From Eonycteris spelaea (Eukaryota > Chordata > Mammalia > Chiroptera > Pteropodidae), in assembly GCA_003508835.1 (NCBI GenBank), contig PUFA01000287.1, forward strand, positions 372,001-436,000: a stretch of DNA of 64,000 bases. Reading direction: 5' to 3'. The notes under the pieces are model-generated. The model saw only the letters and a list, made by a program, of their open reading frames with translations. It ran no database searches and was not told the DNA's origin. The translations under genes and the position numbers were made by a program. Each line of letters begins with the position of its first letter. Positions within the stretch are counted from its first letter, which is position 1. Positions 24,444 through 37,135 of the stretch are shown one piece after another.

Positions 24444-26235
24444 TATTTTCACAAAAAGAAGTAGATTAGAAAAGAAAAAGGTCAAAGATAAAGCTCAAGG
24501 ATTGACAGAAACCTGGTGACTAACTTGTTCACAGCTTTGTGGAAATGATTATTCAGCTACTTTTAGTCCTTGAACCCAACCCATGTTATCCTTATTAAAA
24601 AGTTAATGAATGACTTTGTACTCAAGGGCACAGAATTTCTTTGCTTATAAGATTCCCCTCATCATGTTATCCTTATAAAATATTCATGAATAACTATTTA
24701 TTGAAATCCACATGTTTTTTGATATCTACAAGTTCTTTTTGTCTATCAGTATAGTCATTCAATCAACTACATAGTTGTTCATTAAGTTAAGTTAACCAGA
24801 CATGAATCTTGGTAATCATTGCTTCCTCTTTTATTTGCTCAAAAATAATTAAATTTAATAATGAGACCTAGAATCCCATCTGTAGTGAATATCTAATGAT
24901 TGGAATGAAGCTGGAACAGATAGTAGAAAAATAAAGTTTTCCCCTAATGGTAGTCACTATTCAATTAGATTATGTTAATTTAAAAAAGAATCTAAAAATA
25001 GTTTGCTTTTTAAATATTCTGAAGAGATTGATTATCAGGCTAATAAACAGGATCCTAGTCTACACAATGTGACCTCAGTGTCTTAGTAAACTTTAGTTTT
25101 GACATAAGCAAAATAATAATACATGATTTACTGATTTACAGAAAGTTTAGTGGGTAAAAATATGGAAGTACTTGAGAAATTACATTTATTTAGCTTAGAA
25201 GAGAGAATTTTTCTTTATACCTTTATTTATACTTCATTGAAAGCTTCTTATAAATTAGGACTTTTCTGTCTCTTTCCTCTGATATAACTCATTATTTTTT
25301 CAGACTTAAAAAACATGATTTCTAGTTTTCAAAAAATATGTTGTAAGATATTTCTATAAATTCAGGGCAAATATTTCAAACAAGAAAAATCAATGGTCAA
25401 AAGTATACACTTACATAACTGGAATAAAAAGACTGAATTCTAAAATGGAATACAGACAGAGCCAAGACTAGAATACGAGTATCTGATGCTTGGCATATAC
25501 TATGTATGTATATGAGACTCTATTCAGTAAGTTCTTAAATTAATGAATTTATTATATTCTAATTGTTAGAACTGCAGTTGACAATTATAGAAATAAAGCT
25601 ATTTATGTTAATTCTTACATACTTAATGATTTATCCCTCTCCACAACAAACTTTCTCTACTGTAAGCTTATATTTCTCTGTTTACTAAAGGCTTTTTTGA
25701 GTTTTATGCCAGGACAGAAACATAAAAACATTAAATTGGTATATATGATATTATGATTCTTCCCAACACTCAGTTTAAAGTGTGCACAGTTTTCATGAGA
25801 ACTGAGAATGATTTGAATGAAGTCCCTTTTCTCCCCACACCCCCCACTCACCATAGTGATCTAGCTTTTGTCCATATAAGATTAAAAGGTGGCAAACTGG
25901 GTACCTATATTTTTTCTTAATGTGGTTGATGTTTAAATTTTGTCTAAACAGCTCCTCTTGGTTTAGTATTTATAAAAATTGTCCTCAAAACTGGCTGCTT
26001 TAAAATGCACTTGGCAGTTAAAAAACATGTTCCAAACACTTTTACTTAAATGCCTGTTTAATAACAGGAAGCCACATCTCTATAAATCCCAGAACTGGAA
26101 TAAAATCTGTATTGGGGTATTGAAAAGACTATAATAAATACTATTGAAATATAGGGAAATATAATTCTATTTCTCAAAACATCAAGTTATAGTTTCAAGA
26201 AAGTCATCAAGCTTCAATTAAAAAAATACAAAAAT
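24444..26235. other. Intergenic, nothing recognised
   Basis: AT-rich unique DNA. The minus-strand frame at 25,657-25,854 has no domain. No element could be assigned with confidence. Confidence 0.55.
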
Positions 26236-27105
26236 TCCAAAAACCTAAGAATATTATAGAAAAATTATCTGAAACCAAAGATGGAAAAAGCCATAGAAAA
26301 AGATACATTGTAGTCATAGAAAAATGATGAGAGAACTTCTCTTCAAAAATACTGCAAACCAGAAGACAATGTATACAACATAACTACTGGAAGGAAAAAA
26401 GTTCATCTAGAATTTCCTATAAATAGAAAATAGTTTTCAAAAATTTAGACAAAGCAAAAAATAAAGCAGAGAGTATGTATCATTAATGACTCTCATTTTA
26501 AGAAATGCTAAAGAAATTTCTTCAGGCTGTGGGAAATCAGGAAATTTGCATTTACCAGAAGAAATGGAAAGCATAGGTAGTGATAAATAGATAAATACTA
26601 CTTGGTTATTCTCTTAAACAGTTTAAAAGATAATTAAAGCAATATAACTAACAATAGTTTAATTTATGGCATATGTAAAAGTAAAATTAAAGATAAAAGT
26701 ATCACAAATGATGGAGGGCAAATAGAAGTATGCAATTGTTAAAATTCTAACATTATATGTCAAATGGTATAATTTAATTCTATTCTGAATTTTTTAACTA
26801 AGTATATTATAAACTCTAGAGCAGCCAGTAAAAAAAGTAAAAAAAAAAAAAGACACATCTAAATATTTGAAATATGTAGAATATATGATGGAATAATAAA
26901 CACTCAATCTAAAGGAAGACCATAGCAAGAAAGAATAGATGGAACAAAAAGAGAACAACTGAAAAGAAGGTGTAATTAAACTCAATCATATCAATAACTA
27001 TATTAAAGATAAATTAGCCAAACACTATAACTTAAAGGGAGATAGTTTTAGAATAAATAAATAGCAAAAGCCAACACACATTGCTTATAAGAAATAAAAA
27101 TATAT
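26236..27105 (+). mobile_element. Old L1 fragment (end of ORF1 and inter-ORF region)
   Basis: Plus-strand sequence follows the old L1M pattern: a diverged ORF1 C-terminal part near 26,330-26,460, then the phrase AAATGCTAAAGAAATTTCTT with CAGGCTGTGGGAAATCAGG, then the A-rich inter-ORF region up to 27,105. No open frame. The next L1 starts immediately after. Confidence 0.6.
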
Positions 27106-30100
27106 ATATAAAGACGCAGGTAGTGATGCCATCAAGATGGCAAAGCAGGAGACCCCAGCCTCAGTCCTACCACAAAGATCAATAATTCACTATTCATGAA
27201 CACAAATAGTTCCGGGGAAGTTCAGAGGTTTACTTAGGAAACTTTAGCAATACATTGGACCAAAAAATATGAGAATAACCACACAAAAAGGGAAGGAAGA
27301 GTAATTTTGCCTGCATCATCCCATTCCGCAGAATGGCACTGCACAGCACCAAGAGGGAACTTTCCAGCTAGAGAGTTTCCCTCACCACGAAAAGAAGAGC
27401 AGAATGAGTGACCATCCCCCTCCTTTCCAGCTTTTCTCAGGGCACTGAACAAAAGATTTTCTTTGATTTCTCCCACCCAGAGACAGGCAAAACTGAGATA
27501 TATCGAGATTGCTAGGAACAGTGAAGAAGAGCAGAGACTACCAATATCAACCACATAGTAGAGGTGCAGTAATACCCAGTGACCTGCTCTACAGAGGACA
27601 CCAGCAGCTTCCTCATTAAAATAAACCAATGGTCAGCACAGCCACTGATTTTCACTGGGTTTCATCTGACAGGTTTTCACATTCACAAAGTCCAGCCACC
27701 TGAATTACTCTTCATACCCTCTTATCCTCCAGTCCACTACCCACCCTCCACTCCACGCCCCCAGGATCCACAAGAGCAGCCAACTCAGATCTCTGGAGCC
27801 ACATTATTATAAGACATCAGTCTAGATTTCCACCACTATGTGCTCACTTGGGGCTAGCCCCTCCAGCTGTACACTGGCATGCCATCAGCCTGACTCTCAT
27901 CACTGTCATCTGCTGCCTTGTATACACCCATGACAAGATCCTAGTCATAGAAGTGCACCTGGAGGAATCTCTGAGGACCTCAACAGCCCTTGAAGTTACT
28001 GCAGACCCTCTAAGCGTTTGCCAAGGGCCGCACAGTCGATATAGTGGACCCCAATGACTTACCAAAGTCACTCTATAAAGTCCGGCGGAGGTGACGGCTC
28101 CTTCAAATTACCCAAGGCTATAGGGATTATGAAGAATGAGGAAAACACAACACCAAAAAAATACAGTAAACTTCCAGTAACTGAGGCCAAAGAAATAGTG
28201 ACACATGAATTTAAAATAATTGTTCTGAAGATTCTCAGAAATCTACAATAAAAGATAGATAACAATTAAATAAAATCAGGAAAAAATACAATAACAAAAT
28301 GAGAAATTCCACAAAGAGAAATAAAATACAACATAAAACCCAACAGAAATTTTGGATCATGAAAATACTATGACTAAACTGAAGAATTCACCAGAGAGCT
28401 TCAATAAAAGATTGGACAAAACAGAAAAAAAAATTAATTAGTAAACTTAAAGATAGATTATTTGAAATTATCTAATCAAAGAAGCAAAAAGAAAAATAAA
28501 TTTAAAAATGTAAAGAAAGTCTATATGACTTATGCACCACCATTAAGAGAAACATCTAGACATCATTGGAATCCCTGAAGGAGAAGTGAGGGAGAAAGGA
28601 GCGGAAAGCTCACCTGAGAATGTCCCAAATTTCTGGGGAGAGATATAGACATTCAAGTTCACAAAGGTAATGTCATCCCAAAACTTCAGTCCAAAATTAT
28701 CTTCTTCAAGACACATTATGTTAAAACTGTCTAAAATCAAAGACAGATAATTCTAAAAGTAACAAAAGAAAAAAAATGTCTCTCATATAAAGGAACATAA
28801 GAGTGAATTTCTCAGTAGAAATCTTGCTGTACAGGAGAAAGTGAGATAATATATTCAAGGTGCTGGGTGAAAACTCTTCAAAAATAAAGGTGAGGTATAG
28901 TCTTTCCCAAACAAATAAAAGCTGAGGGAGTTAATCATTTCTAAACATGCCTTAAAAGAAATGCTGAAAGGAATTCTTTAATCTTAAAGAAAAGGATGTC
29001 AGTTAGTAACAAGAAAACATGAAAATACACAACACAATTGTATAGGTAAGTATGTAGTCAAATTCAGAGTAGTCTAATATTGTAATATGGTGGTGTGTTA
29101 ACAACGTAACTCTAGTATAAAAGTTAAAGGACAAAAATATTGAAATAGCTATAGCTACAATAATTTGCTAATAAATACACAATAAAAAGTTGTAAATTGA
29201 GATCAAACACATAAATGTTGGTGAGAGTGTAAAAAGAATGGTTTTTATATGTGTCAAAGTTATTTTCAGCTTAAAATATACTGTTATATCAATAAGATGT
29301 TTCAAGTAAGCCTCAGGGTATCTACAAACATAAAATGATAGTAGGTAAGCATAAGATAAAGAGAAGAAAATCAAAGTGTACCACCACCGAAAAACATTGA
29401 ATCACAGAGAAAGGCAGCAAGGAAGGAGGAAAGAAAAAGAGAACTGCAAAACAGCCAGAAAATAATTCACATTTAATGTAATTGTCAGTAGTAATTTCTT
29501 ATCTATTAATAATAATTATTTTAAATGTAAATACATTTTTCAATTAAAAAGCATAGAGTTGCTGAACTGATAAAAACACAAGATCCAACTATATCCTGCC
29601 TACCAGAGTCTCACTTCAGCTTCAATGATACACATAGGCTCAAAGTGAAGGAAGGAAAAAAGATTACCCATGAAAATTAAATCCAAAAGAGAGAAGAGAC
29701 AGCTTTTCTTAGATAAATTCCAAAATTAGCAGAAGGAAGAAGATATCAAAGATGAGAGCAAAAATTAATGAAATATTAAAAAAATAATTAAAAAGTCAAT
29801 GAAACTAAGAATTATTTTGTAAAGATAAACAGAACTGACAAACCTTTACCTAGGTTTACCAGAAAGAAAAGACAGAGAACTGAAATAAATAAAGTCAAAA
29901 ATGAAAAATGAGATATTATAACTGATGCCGTAGAAATAGAAAGGATCACAAGATACCATGAAGATTTATGTCAACAAACTGAACAACCTAGAAGAAATGG
30001 ATGCATTCCTAGAAATATACAGCCTACCAAGTCTGACTTATGAAGAAATAAAAGATCTGAACAGACCAATAATAAGTAAGTGTTAAATAAATATGTGTTA

Positions 30101-30114
30101 AAACATCCTAACAC

Positions 30115-30663
30115 CCTTTCCTCAGCTGCCAGTAAGGTGCTCAGTCCTTCCAAGGAAGCTAAGGTCACATTGGAGCGAGGCCCTCACTTCATCTGATGAC
30201 TAGTTCTGAGCCTGGCAGCACTCACCCTGGACCCACCCATATCATAGGCTTTGTCTCAGAGCTCAGCTGCATCTCATCATCCTGCCTTCATCTCAACTCA
30301 GCCCTCATCCTACATGGCCACGAAGAGGAGATGGTCAGAGTATAAGACCAAAATCCTCATTAAAACAGCTGGTGTAAATGTTGAACCTATCTGGGGCAGA
30401 ATTTGTTCGCAAAAGCTGTAGCCAATGTCAATATTGGGAGTCTTACCTGTAATGTAGAGACTGGTGGACCCGCTTCAGGAGCCAGAGTGGTACCAGCAGG
30501 TGGTCCTGCCCCCTCTACCACTGTTGTCCCAGCTGAGGAGAAGAAAGTGAAAGCAAAGAAAGAAGAATCTGAAGAGTCTGATGATGACATGGGCTGTGGT
30601 CTTTTTGACTAAACCTCTTTTGTAACATGTTCAATGAAGAGCTAAACTGCGGGGGGGGGGGGG
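30115..30663 (+). pseudogene. RPLP1: RPLP1 processed pseudogene
   Basis: This is an intronless copy of the mRNA for the 60S acidic ribosomal protein P1, which in its functional form sits in the ribosomal stalk. It retains the 5' UTR, starting at the pyrimidine-rich CCTTTCCTCAGCTGCC (30,115), the coding part and the 3' UTR. The start codon has become ATA (30,244). The N-terminal half is frameshifted, but from 30,403 a frame reads the end of P1, including [20 protein letters not shown] and a GLFD-type C-terminus, with stop TAA at 30,610. The polyadenylation signal is altered to AATGAA near 30,632. A run of 13 G, not A, follows at 30,651-30,663. It sits inside the ORF2 of the L1 at 27.1-31.5 kb and so is younger than that L1. 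No clear target duplication was seen. Confidence 0.92.
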
Positions 30664-31366
30664 AATCTCAACAAAGATAAGCCCAGGATCAGATGGCTCT
30701 CTGAATTAATTTTACCAAATATTTAAAGATGAATCAACACTAATTCTTCTCAAACTGTTCCAAAAACTAAAAGAGGGCAGAACATTCTAAAACCCATTTT
30801 TCAAAGCCAGCATTACCCTGCTACTAACGCCATATAAGACTACAAGAAAAAAAAACAAAACTAAACTAAAGACCCCTATTTCCAATAAATATAGATGCAA
30901 ACAGTTTTTTTTAAAAATGCTAGAAAACTGAATTTAACAGCACATTAAATATTTGGGGGATAGAGACCAAAAGAAACTATTAATGAAATGAAAAGGAAAC
31001 ATATGAAATGGGAGAAATATTTGCAAACCATATATTTGATAAGGGATTAATATCCTAAATATATAAAGAACTCATATAACTCAATAGAAAAAAATTAAAA
31101 ATGGAAAGATGACATGAATAGATTTTCTCCAAAGAAGACATACAATTGGCCAAGTTAATGTAAAGCTGTTCAATATCACTGATCACGAGATAAATGCAAA
31201 TCAAACCCACAATGAGATATCACCTCACAACTGTTAGAATGACTATTATCAATAAGACAAGAGATAACAATTGATACTGAGGATGTGAAGAAAAGGGAAC
31301 CCTGGAGCACTGCTCATGGGAATGCAACTTGGTACAGCTACTATGAAAAACAGTATGGAGAGTTAC

Positions 31367-31389
31367 CCAAAAAAAAAAAAAAAAAAAAA
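31367..31389. repeat. Poly(A) run inside L1
   Basis: A run of about 21 A bases (interrupted only at its edges) within the ORF2 C-terminal relic. Confidence 0.9.
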
Positions 31390-31507
31390 GAACTACCATA
31401 TGATTCAGAAATCCCCATTGTAGGTATTTATCCAAATAAATTAAATCACTATCTAGAAACCATATATGTGCTTCCATGTGCATTGTAGCATTATTCGCAA
31501 TAGCCAA

Positions 31508-32330
31508 ACACTCATCCTAAGCTCCAGATAAGAAATAGAAGCTTGAAAAGTGCCAGGCACATATGGAGAGAAACTGAACTATCTGGCTTCAGGGCAAGGG
31601 CTAGAGGGGCAGCTTTCTGAGACTAATATGCCAGCAGGTGCCATTGTCATTTGTTGAGCCCTCTCCCTACATAGCCTGTGAGCATGGAGGAGTGCTGTAG
31701 CTGAGTCTCCATTAACCTGGTTAACACCACTCTCACTCCACCCTGGTGATTCTCCAAGACTTCACCATTTCAGTTCACACGCTGAGCCAAACCTCTTTCA
31801 GACGCTAATCCTCACAAGCAGTCAGCCTGGGCCACCTCTGTGAACTTTCTTAAAATATCTCAAAGGTCCACAAACCCCAAAAAAGCAGTGGCTAGCCTCA
31901 GCATGCCCTATACCTCTTGCTAAGGAGCTCTAAGCAAGGCATTAGCAGAGCTGGCCTCAGGTCACAGCTTAGCCTCTACCAGGCACCTCCAAGCCCAGCA
32001 TAGGCAGCTACCAACCACAGAGATCACTTTGTGGTTTTTGCTAGATGGCCTTGTGCCGGACACAGATAACAATTGATGTTGGCCTACACCAGAGGCCCTC
32101 CAAAGAGGCCCCAGAACCAATATGCTAGAGCACCACCCAATTACTTCTAAAAACAACACCCTCAAAGGGTGAACTCAGTCTCTGCACAGTACTTGTCCAC
32201 TGTAGTCATGGCCCATCCTCGAAGCCAGTTGGCCCAAGGGTCAGTCCCACCCACTGACATGCCATAGCAAACAAAGTTCACTTACAACAGGACACCCCAA
32301 GACACTCAGCTCTATCCACTTTAACCAATA
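31508..32330 (+). mobile_element. L1 5' UTR fragment
   Basis: GC-richer plus-strand sequence resembles the proximal 5' UTR of the L1 at 50.7-51.05 kb: both have a CATAGGCAGC...GATCACTTTGT block, a TTGATGTTGG...CTAC block and a later GTCAGTCCCA/CTGCTGA-like stretch in the same order. It is separated from any ORF1. Frames across it are accidental. Confidence 0.6.
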
Positions 32331-32645
32331 TTCTTTATAAACATTAATTCAAAGTTCTCAAAAAAATAGCAATAACTAAATCTCAGCAGCATATTATAAG
32401 GATTATATACGATGAAATATATTAAAGAAAATATACTCATTAAATAAAAATTTCAAACTATAGATAATTGAAAGACCGAAAACCTATAATCTCACTACCC
32501 AGATAACCACCTTATTATGTGTTCCTCAAAGATTTTTTCTATACTTTAAAAAAAATATATAGTTTAACTTATATAGTGTATATCACTTTATCTTGTTTTT
32601 CAACTTTACTACATATCATAAGCATTTCTTCATGTTCTTATTCTT
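32331..32645. other. Unassigned AT-rich stretch
   Basis: Sequence between an L1 5' UTR fragment and an LTR-like element. It may be an old repeat but nothing specific was recognised. Confidence 0.5.
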
Positions 32646-33028
32646 TGTAGACACAGTCTGAGGACAGGCAAATCTTTTATGTCTTGGATGGCAGTTCTTT
32701 CTCTTCCCCTTTGGAAGCATGGAAGAGCTGGCTCAGGGAGACAAGGCCAAATAGGCCCAACAGCAAGATCTTGGGTATATGTAAACTCCCCTTGCTGAGC
32801 TCTGGAAGACCCCTTTCCCAGTATGGCATCCCTCAACCTAAAACCTTTTATAATTACCATTCCTATTTCCCTATAAATAGCAGCTGCACAGGGGCAGGTG
32901 TTTCTCTTGGAGCACTTCTGGCAGTGTCCATCTATAACTACCTCTCTGAGATAATGAGAGCTCAGGAACTATGCACTTTATTGTTTATTTGCCTGTAAGT
33001 TTTTCCTTAATAAATCTTATTTTAGACA
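32646..33028 (+). mobile_element. LTR-like element
   Basis: About 380 bp starting TGTAGACACAG and ending TTTTAGACA, with a TATA box (CTATAAATAG, 32,871-32,880) and a polyadenylation signal (AATAAA, 33,009-33,014) about 135 bp downstream. This is the arrangement of U3 and R in a retroviral LTR. The ends fit TG...CA but no target duplication is visible and no internal sequence is attached. The 104-codon frame at 32,684-32,998 crosses these signals and is not regarded as a gene. Confidence 0.5.
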
Positions 33029-33039
33029 TTAAAATAAAA

Positions 33040-33235
33040 AGTAGTTATGAGAATAAAGTTTTAATGTTCTCACCATAATCACAACAGAGGTAATCATATG
33101 AGGGGAAGGATGTGTTAACTAACCTTATTGTGGTAATATTACACAAATTATATGTGCATTAAATCCTCACATTGCACACTTTAAACTTACATAATGTTAT
33201 ATGTTGATTATATCTCAACAAAGCTGTAAATAAAA
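33040..33235 (+). mobile_element. L1 3' end
   Basis: Carries the typical phrases of L1MA-type 3' UTRs: a GGTAATCATATGAGGGGAAGG block and then TAAACTTACATAATGTTATA with a terminal TATCTCAACAAAGCTGTAAAT and A-run. Confidence 0.7.
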
Positions 33236-33490
33236 AAAATGATATAAAAGATATACTATTTAAAATGTAAATTGACAGACAACTGGTATAGCTAATCTAA
33301 TAATGATAAAGCAAAATTCAACACAAGAATAATTATTTACAATGCACAATTATCAAAGGGTCAATTCATAAAGTAAACATAAAAATAATATAAATGTGTA
33401 CTCAACATTAGATCTTCAAAATACATGAAACAAAAATGCAAAGAACTGAACTGAGAAGTAAATAAATTAGAATAGTTAGAAATTCTGCAG
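33236..33490 (+). mobile_element. L1 ORF2 endonuclease-region fragment
   Basis: The stretch from AAGGGTCAATTCATAAAG through ATAAATGTGTACTCAACATT and AAATACATGAAACAAAAATG matches the L1 ORF2 endonuclease coding region on the plus strand. It is diverged and short. The following 33,491-33,655 is unassigned. Confidence 0.6.
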
Positions 33491-33655
33491 TCAAAAAGAG
33501 GATTATCTCTCCTTAACCTCAAACAAGACCACCTGTGTGACCTGTCAAAAAATCCAGTGTGTTTTCTACCTTGCTGGGATTTCAAATAGGGCAGCTTTTT
33601 GAAAGCCCTACCATTGAAATACAATAAAAGTCACCCCTCCCAAAATTGCTCACCT

Positions 33656-34655
33656 ACTTATTAGATTTTTTATTAAAAAAATATTGGGGTGACATTGATT
33701 AATAAAATCAAGTTTCAAGTGTACAATTGAACAGCATGTCATATATATAGAGAGAGAGTTAGATTTCCTTCCGTCAGCAGATGTTTTACCCCTTTTACCC
33801 ATATCTATCTATACCTGCCCCCTTCCCTCTAGAAACCACTAATACACAGTCCATGTTCACGAGTCTATGTTTATCATGTTTGTTCATTGCTTTCACTTTT
33901 ATATGCCACATATGAGTGAACTCATATGGTTTTTCAGACTTTTGCTGTCTGACTTATTTCACTTAGCATGAGAATCTCAAGATCTATCCATGTTGTCGCA
34001 AATGGCAGAATTTCATCTTTTCTTATAAATGAGTAATATTTCATTGTATATATGTACCACATCTTCTTTATCCAATCTGGTATCTACGGACACTTCGGTT
34101 GCTTTCATGTCCTGGCCACCATGAATAAATTTGCTATGAACATTGGGGTGCATATATCCTTGTGGATAAATATTTTCAAGTTTTTTGAATAAATACTCAG
34201 AAGAAGGATTGCTGGATCATATGGTAATTCAATTCTTAGGTTTTTTGAGGAAACTCCATACTATTTCCCATAGTAGCTGTACCAATTTGCACTCCCACCA
34301 GCAGTATATGAGGGTTCCTTTTCCCACAACCTCTCCACCACTTGTTATTACTTGTCCTATTGATGATTGTCATTCTAACAGATGTGAGATGACATCTTAT
34401 TGCAGTTTTTTTTTTTTTTAGTTTTATTAGGGTAATTTACATTAATAGCTAATGAAGTTGAGTATCTTTTCATATGTCTGTTGGCCATTTATGTGTCTTT
34501 TTGGGAGAAATGTCTGTTCAGGTACATTGAGAGTTTTATAATTGAATTGTTTGTTTTTATACTGTTATAATGAGTTCTTCGTACACTTTGGAATTTTAGG
34601 TATTTATTAAAGACTTTGTTTGCAAATATATTCTCCTATTCAGATGGTTGCCTCT
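33656..34655 (-). mobile_element. Bat-type L1 3' portion
   Basis: The 3' end in antisense, TATTGGGGTGACATTGATTA, is followed by the antisense 3' UTR and the antisense of the ORF2 C-terminal region (TTATTTCACTTAGCATGAGA near 33,955 and the TGGATCATATGG block near 34,213). This end type is, from experience, common in bat genomes. 5'-truncated at about 34,655. Confidence 0.75.
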
Positions 34656-34734
34656 TTGCCTTATTCTTTTTCATCTTTATTGAAATATAATAGACAACTA
34701 ATTGCCTGCATTTACATTGTACAATTCAATAAGT
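34656..34734 (-). mobile_element. Short L1 3' end fragment
   Basis: TTTTTCATCTTTATTGAAAT and the following bases are another antisense L1 3' terminus, different from its left neighbour, abutting the HAL1-like element. Confidence 0.5.
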
Positions 34735-37135
34735 TTTTTTTTTCAATTATAGTTGTCATACAACAAACCATTCTCAGCTGTACAGAATATTGATTCATAC
34801 AGCTTGCAAAGCACTCACCCACCAAATCTAGAAATCCTCCCCCCACATATTCATTCCAACATTATTATCCATCTTCCCCATGCTATTCTCTACATCCTCA
34901 AGTTTATTCTGCAACCATCCACCTGCACCTCTCAATCCCTTTACCCCTTTTCCACCCCCAACTCCTCCATCTAGTATCCCTCAAAATATTCTCTGTATCA
35001 ATGAGTTTATTTCTGCTTTTGTTGTTGTTGTTAATTTTGTTCTTTAGGTTCCACATGCACATTAAATCATGTGATATTTGTCTTTCTATATCTGACCATT
35101 TCATTCATTGCGATACCCTCTAGGTCCATTGAGGCAATACCTTTTTTCATCCCCTTCCTTTTAGTCTGTGTGTGTCTTTTAATCTGAAGTGAGTCTCTTG
35201 TAGGCAGCATATGTAGAGGTCTTTTTTCTTATCCATCAAGCCACTCTATGATTTGGTTGGAGCACTTAATTCTTTCCATTTGAGATACTTGTTGATACAA
35301 ATGTGGTTGTTACCATTCTTTGTTTCTGTTTTTGATACATGGTATTTTCTTGTTAAAGAAGTCCCTCCAACATTTCCTGTAAATACTGGCTTGACGATGA
35401 TAAATCTCTGTAGCTTAATTTGTTTGTTTGTTTGTTTGTTTGTTTGTTTGTTTTGTTTAGTCTGGGAAGCTCTTTATCTGTCCTTCAACTCTAAATAACA
35501 GGTTTACTAGTAAAGTATTCTTGGTTGTAGATCCTGGGTTTTCATCATGTCGAATATTTTGTGCCAAACCCTTCTGTCCTGCATAGTTTCTTTTTGAGAA
35601 ATCAGCTATTAGTCTTATGAGTGTTCTCTTGTAGGTAACTAACTGCTTTTAAGATCTGTCTTTGTCTTTAAGCTTCGACATTTTAATTATGATATGTCTT
35701 GGTGCAGGCCTCTTTGGGTTTCCTGGTTTTTTGAACTCTCTGAGCATCCTGGGATTTTATGTATATTTCCTTTGCCAAGTTAGGGAAGTTTTCCATCATT
35801 ATTTCTTCAAATAGTTGTTAAACATCTTGTTTTCCTGGGGGTATTTTACTTTTTAATAATGTCTCATGGATCTTTAAAATTTTATTATAGTCTTGGCTTA
35901 TTTTTTCTTGCCATTCTAATTGAGTGTCTTTGGCATTTCCCCATCCACTATATAAGTTGTTTGATCCTCTTCTTTACTCGTTTTGTTCATTCCATTTAAT
36001 ATACTCTCATCTCTGATAGTGTGTTCTTCATTTCCTGACTGGTTCCCTTTTATAATTACCATTTCCATTTTTATGTTTTTTTTTTAATCTCTTTGTTGAG
36101 TTCTCACTGAATATGATTCTACTTTCCATAAGTTCATTGAACGTTTTTATAACCAGTATTTTGAAACTTTGCATCTGTTTAGATTGCTTGACTCCGTTAT
36201 CCTAGATCTCTGTTCTGTTTTCTCATATGGGTTTCTGCCTCTTTGCCTTTCCCCATTTTGGGCTGCCTTTCTGTGTCTGTTTCTATGTACTAAGCAAAGC
36301 TCCTAAGTCTCTAGTTTTATTAGCATGGCTTTGTGTAGTAGGTGTCCAGTGGCACAGTCCTGAGAGGGGTTCAGCTGCTGGCCAAATTTTAGCCAAATCC
36401 TGTGCCCCTCTGGGGCCACCTGTTAAGATTCAGCAAGCAATCCACAGATGCTGTGGCTTATATTTGCCTCAAGAGGCCCAACAGAAACCGCAGTCAGCTG
36501 CCACGAGTGTGAGTCTTGCACTGGTCAGCAAAAGGGCAACCTGATTCACTGAGGATACACCTGGATTGTGGGTTGGGTGGGGCCATGAGTTGGAGGGATG
36601 TGGAATTTCAGGGAATCCTCTGGGGGAGTGAACTCTGTTATCCAGTTTGATGATGTCTCTGCTATGGTGGCTTGAGTTTGTGCACTGGGATGGGGAAGGG
36701 CTCAACAGAGAACAATGTACCACCAGCACTTTTGCCAGGCCTCCACTCTGACAACTTAGTATCACCCTATAAGTCCCTGGGCAGCTGAACTGGCACTGGT
36801 GGTTCAGAGCAAGCAGTTCTGTTTACCACGGGAGTCTGCTCACCCCGGAAGTCCGCTGCAGTCAACAGCCCTTTAAGAGACATGTGCAGCTTGCCACGGG
36901 TGCTGCTGCTTTCAGCCTTTGTCACACTCAGCCGCCTGGCCCAGGCAGCCTTGTTACTTGCCCCATCCTACTTCTTGTGTTGTAGGGTGATTTCTTAGAT
37001 TTCTCCTAGTTGTATGGCTTGTTCATCTAGCACTCAGATTTTTCTTGTTGTTTGTTCCCTGTTTTCTGATTTGATTTAGTTGCCAGAGAGATGAAACAGA
37101 GCCTCTATCATCCACAATCTTTTTCCCCCTCCAAA
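34735..37135 (-). mobile_element. HAL1-like (half-L1) element, copy 2
   Basis: Uninterrupted counterpart of the element at 1-3,056. From right to left on the minus strand it has a 5' UTR from about 37,135 to 36,200, an ORF1-like region at about 36,150-35,450, a remnant matching the last part of the endonuclease region (about 35,160-35,300) and a 3' UTR to 34,735. Total length is about 2.4 kb without reverse transcriptase. Both copies share the same junction between endonuclease remnant and 3' UTR. ORF1 is broken by stops. HAL1 elements are known L1 derivatives that depended on L1 for mobility. Confidence 0.75.
35416..35458. repeat. (TTTG)n microsatellite
   Basis: About nine copies of GTTT inside the HAL1-like element; absent from the other copy. 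Confidence 0.95.

Larger units (their letters stand above)
27106..31505 (+). mobile_element. L1 with 5' UTR, ORF1 and internally deleted ORF2
   Basis: The 5' end is near 27,130 (ATGCCATCAAGATGGCAAAG, the usual L1 start phrase). A GC-richer 5' UTR runs to about 28,090, and an ORF1-like region occupies about 28,100-28,990. A relic of the start of ORF2 lies at about 29,480-29,640. The RT-proximal part of ORF2 (29,760-30,080) resumes at 30,664 after the RPLP1 pseudogene, then the C-terminal part runs at 30,960-31,505. ORF2 totals well under half its normal 3.8 kb, so there are internal deletions. The element is dead. Its 3' end is cut by another L1 5' UTR piece at 31,508. Confidence 0.7.

Noticed and set aside
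30403..30612. 69-codon frame encoding the end of ribosomal protein P1
   Set aside because: It is the surviving frame of a processed RPLP1 pseudogene: the true start codon is lost and the N-terminal half is frameshifted.
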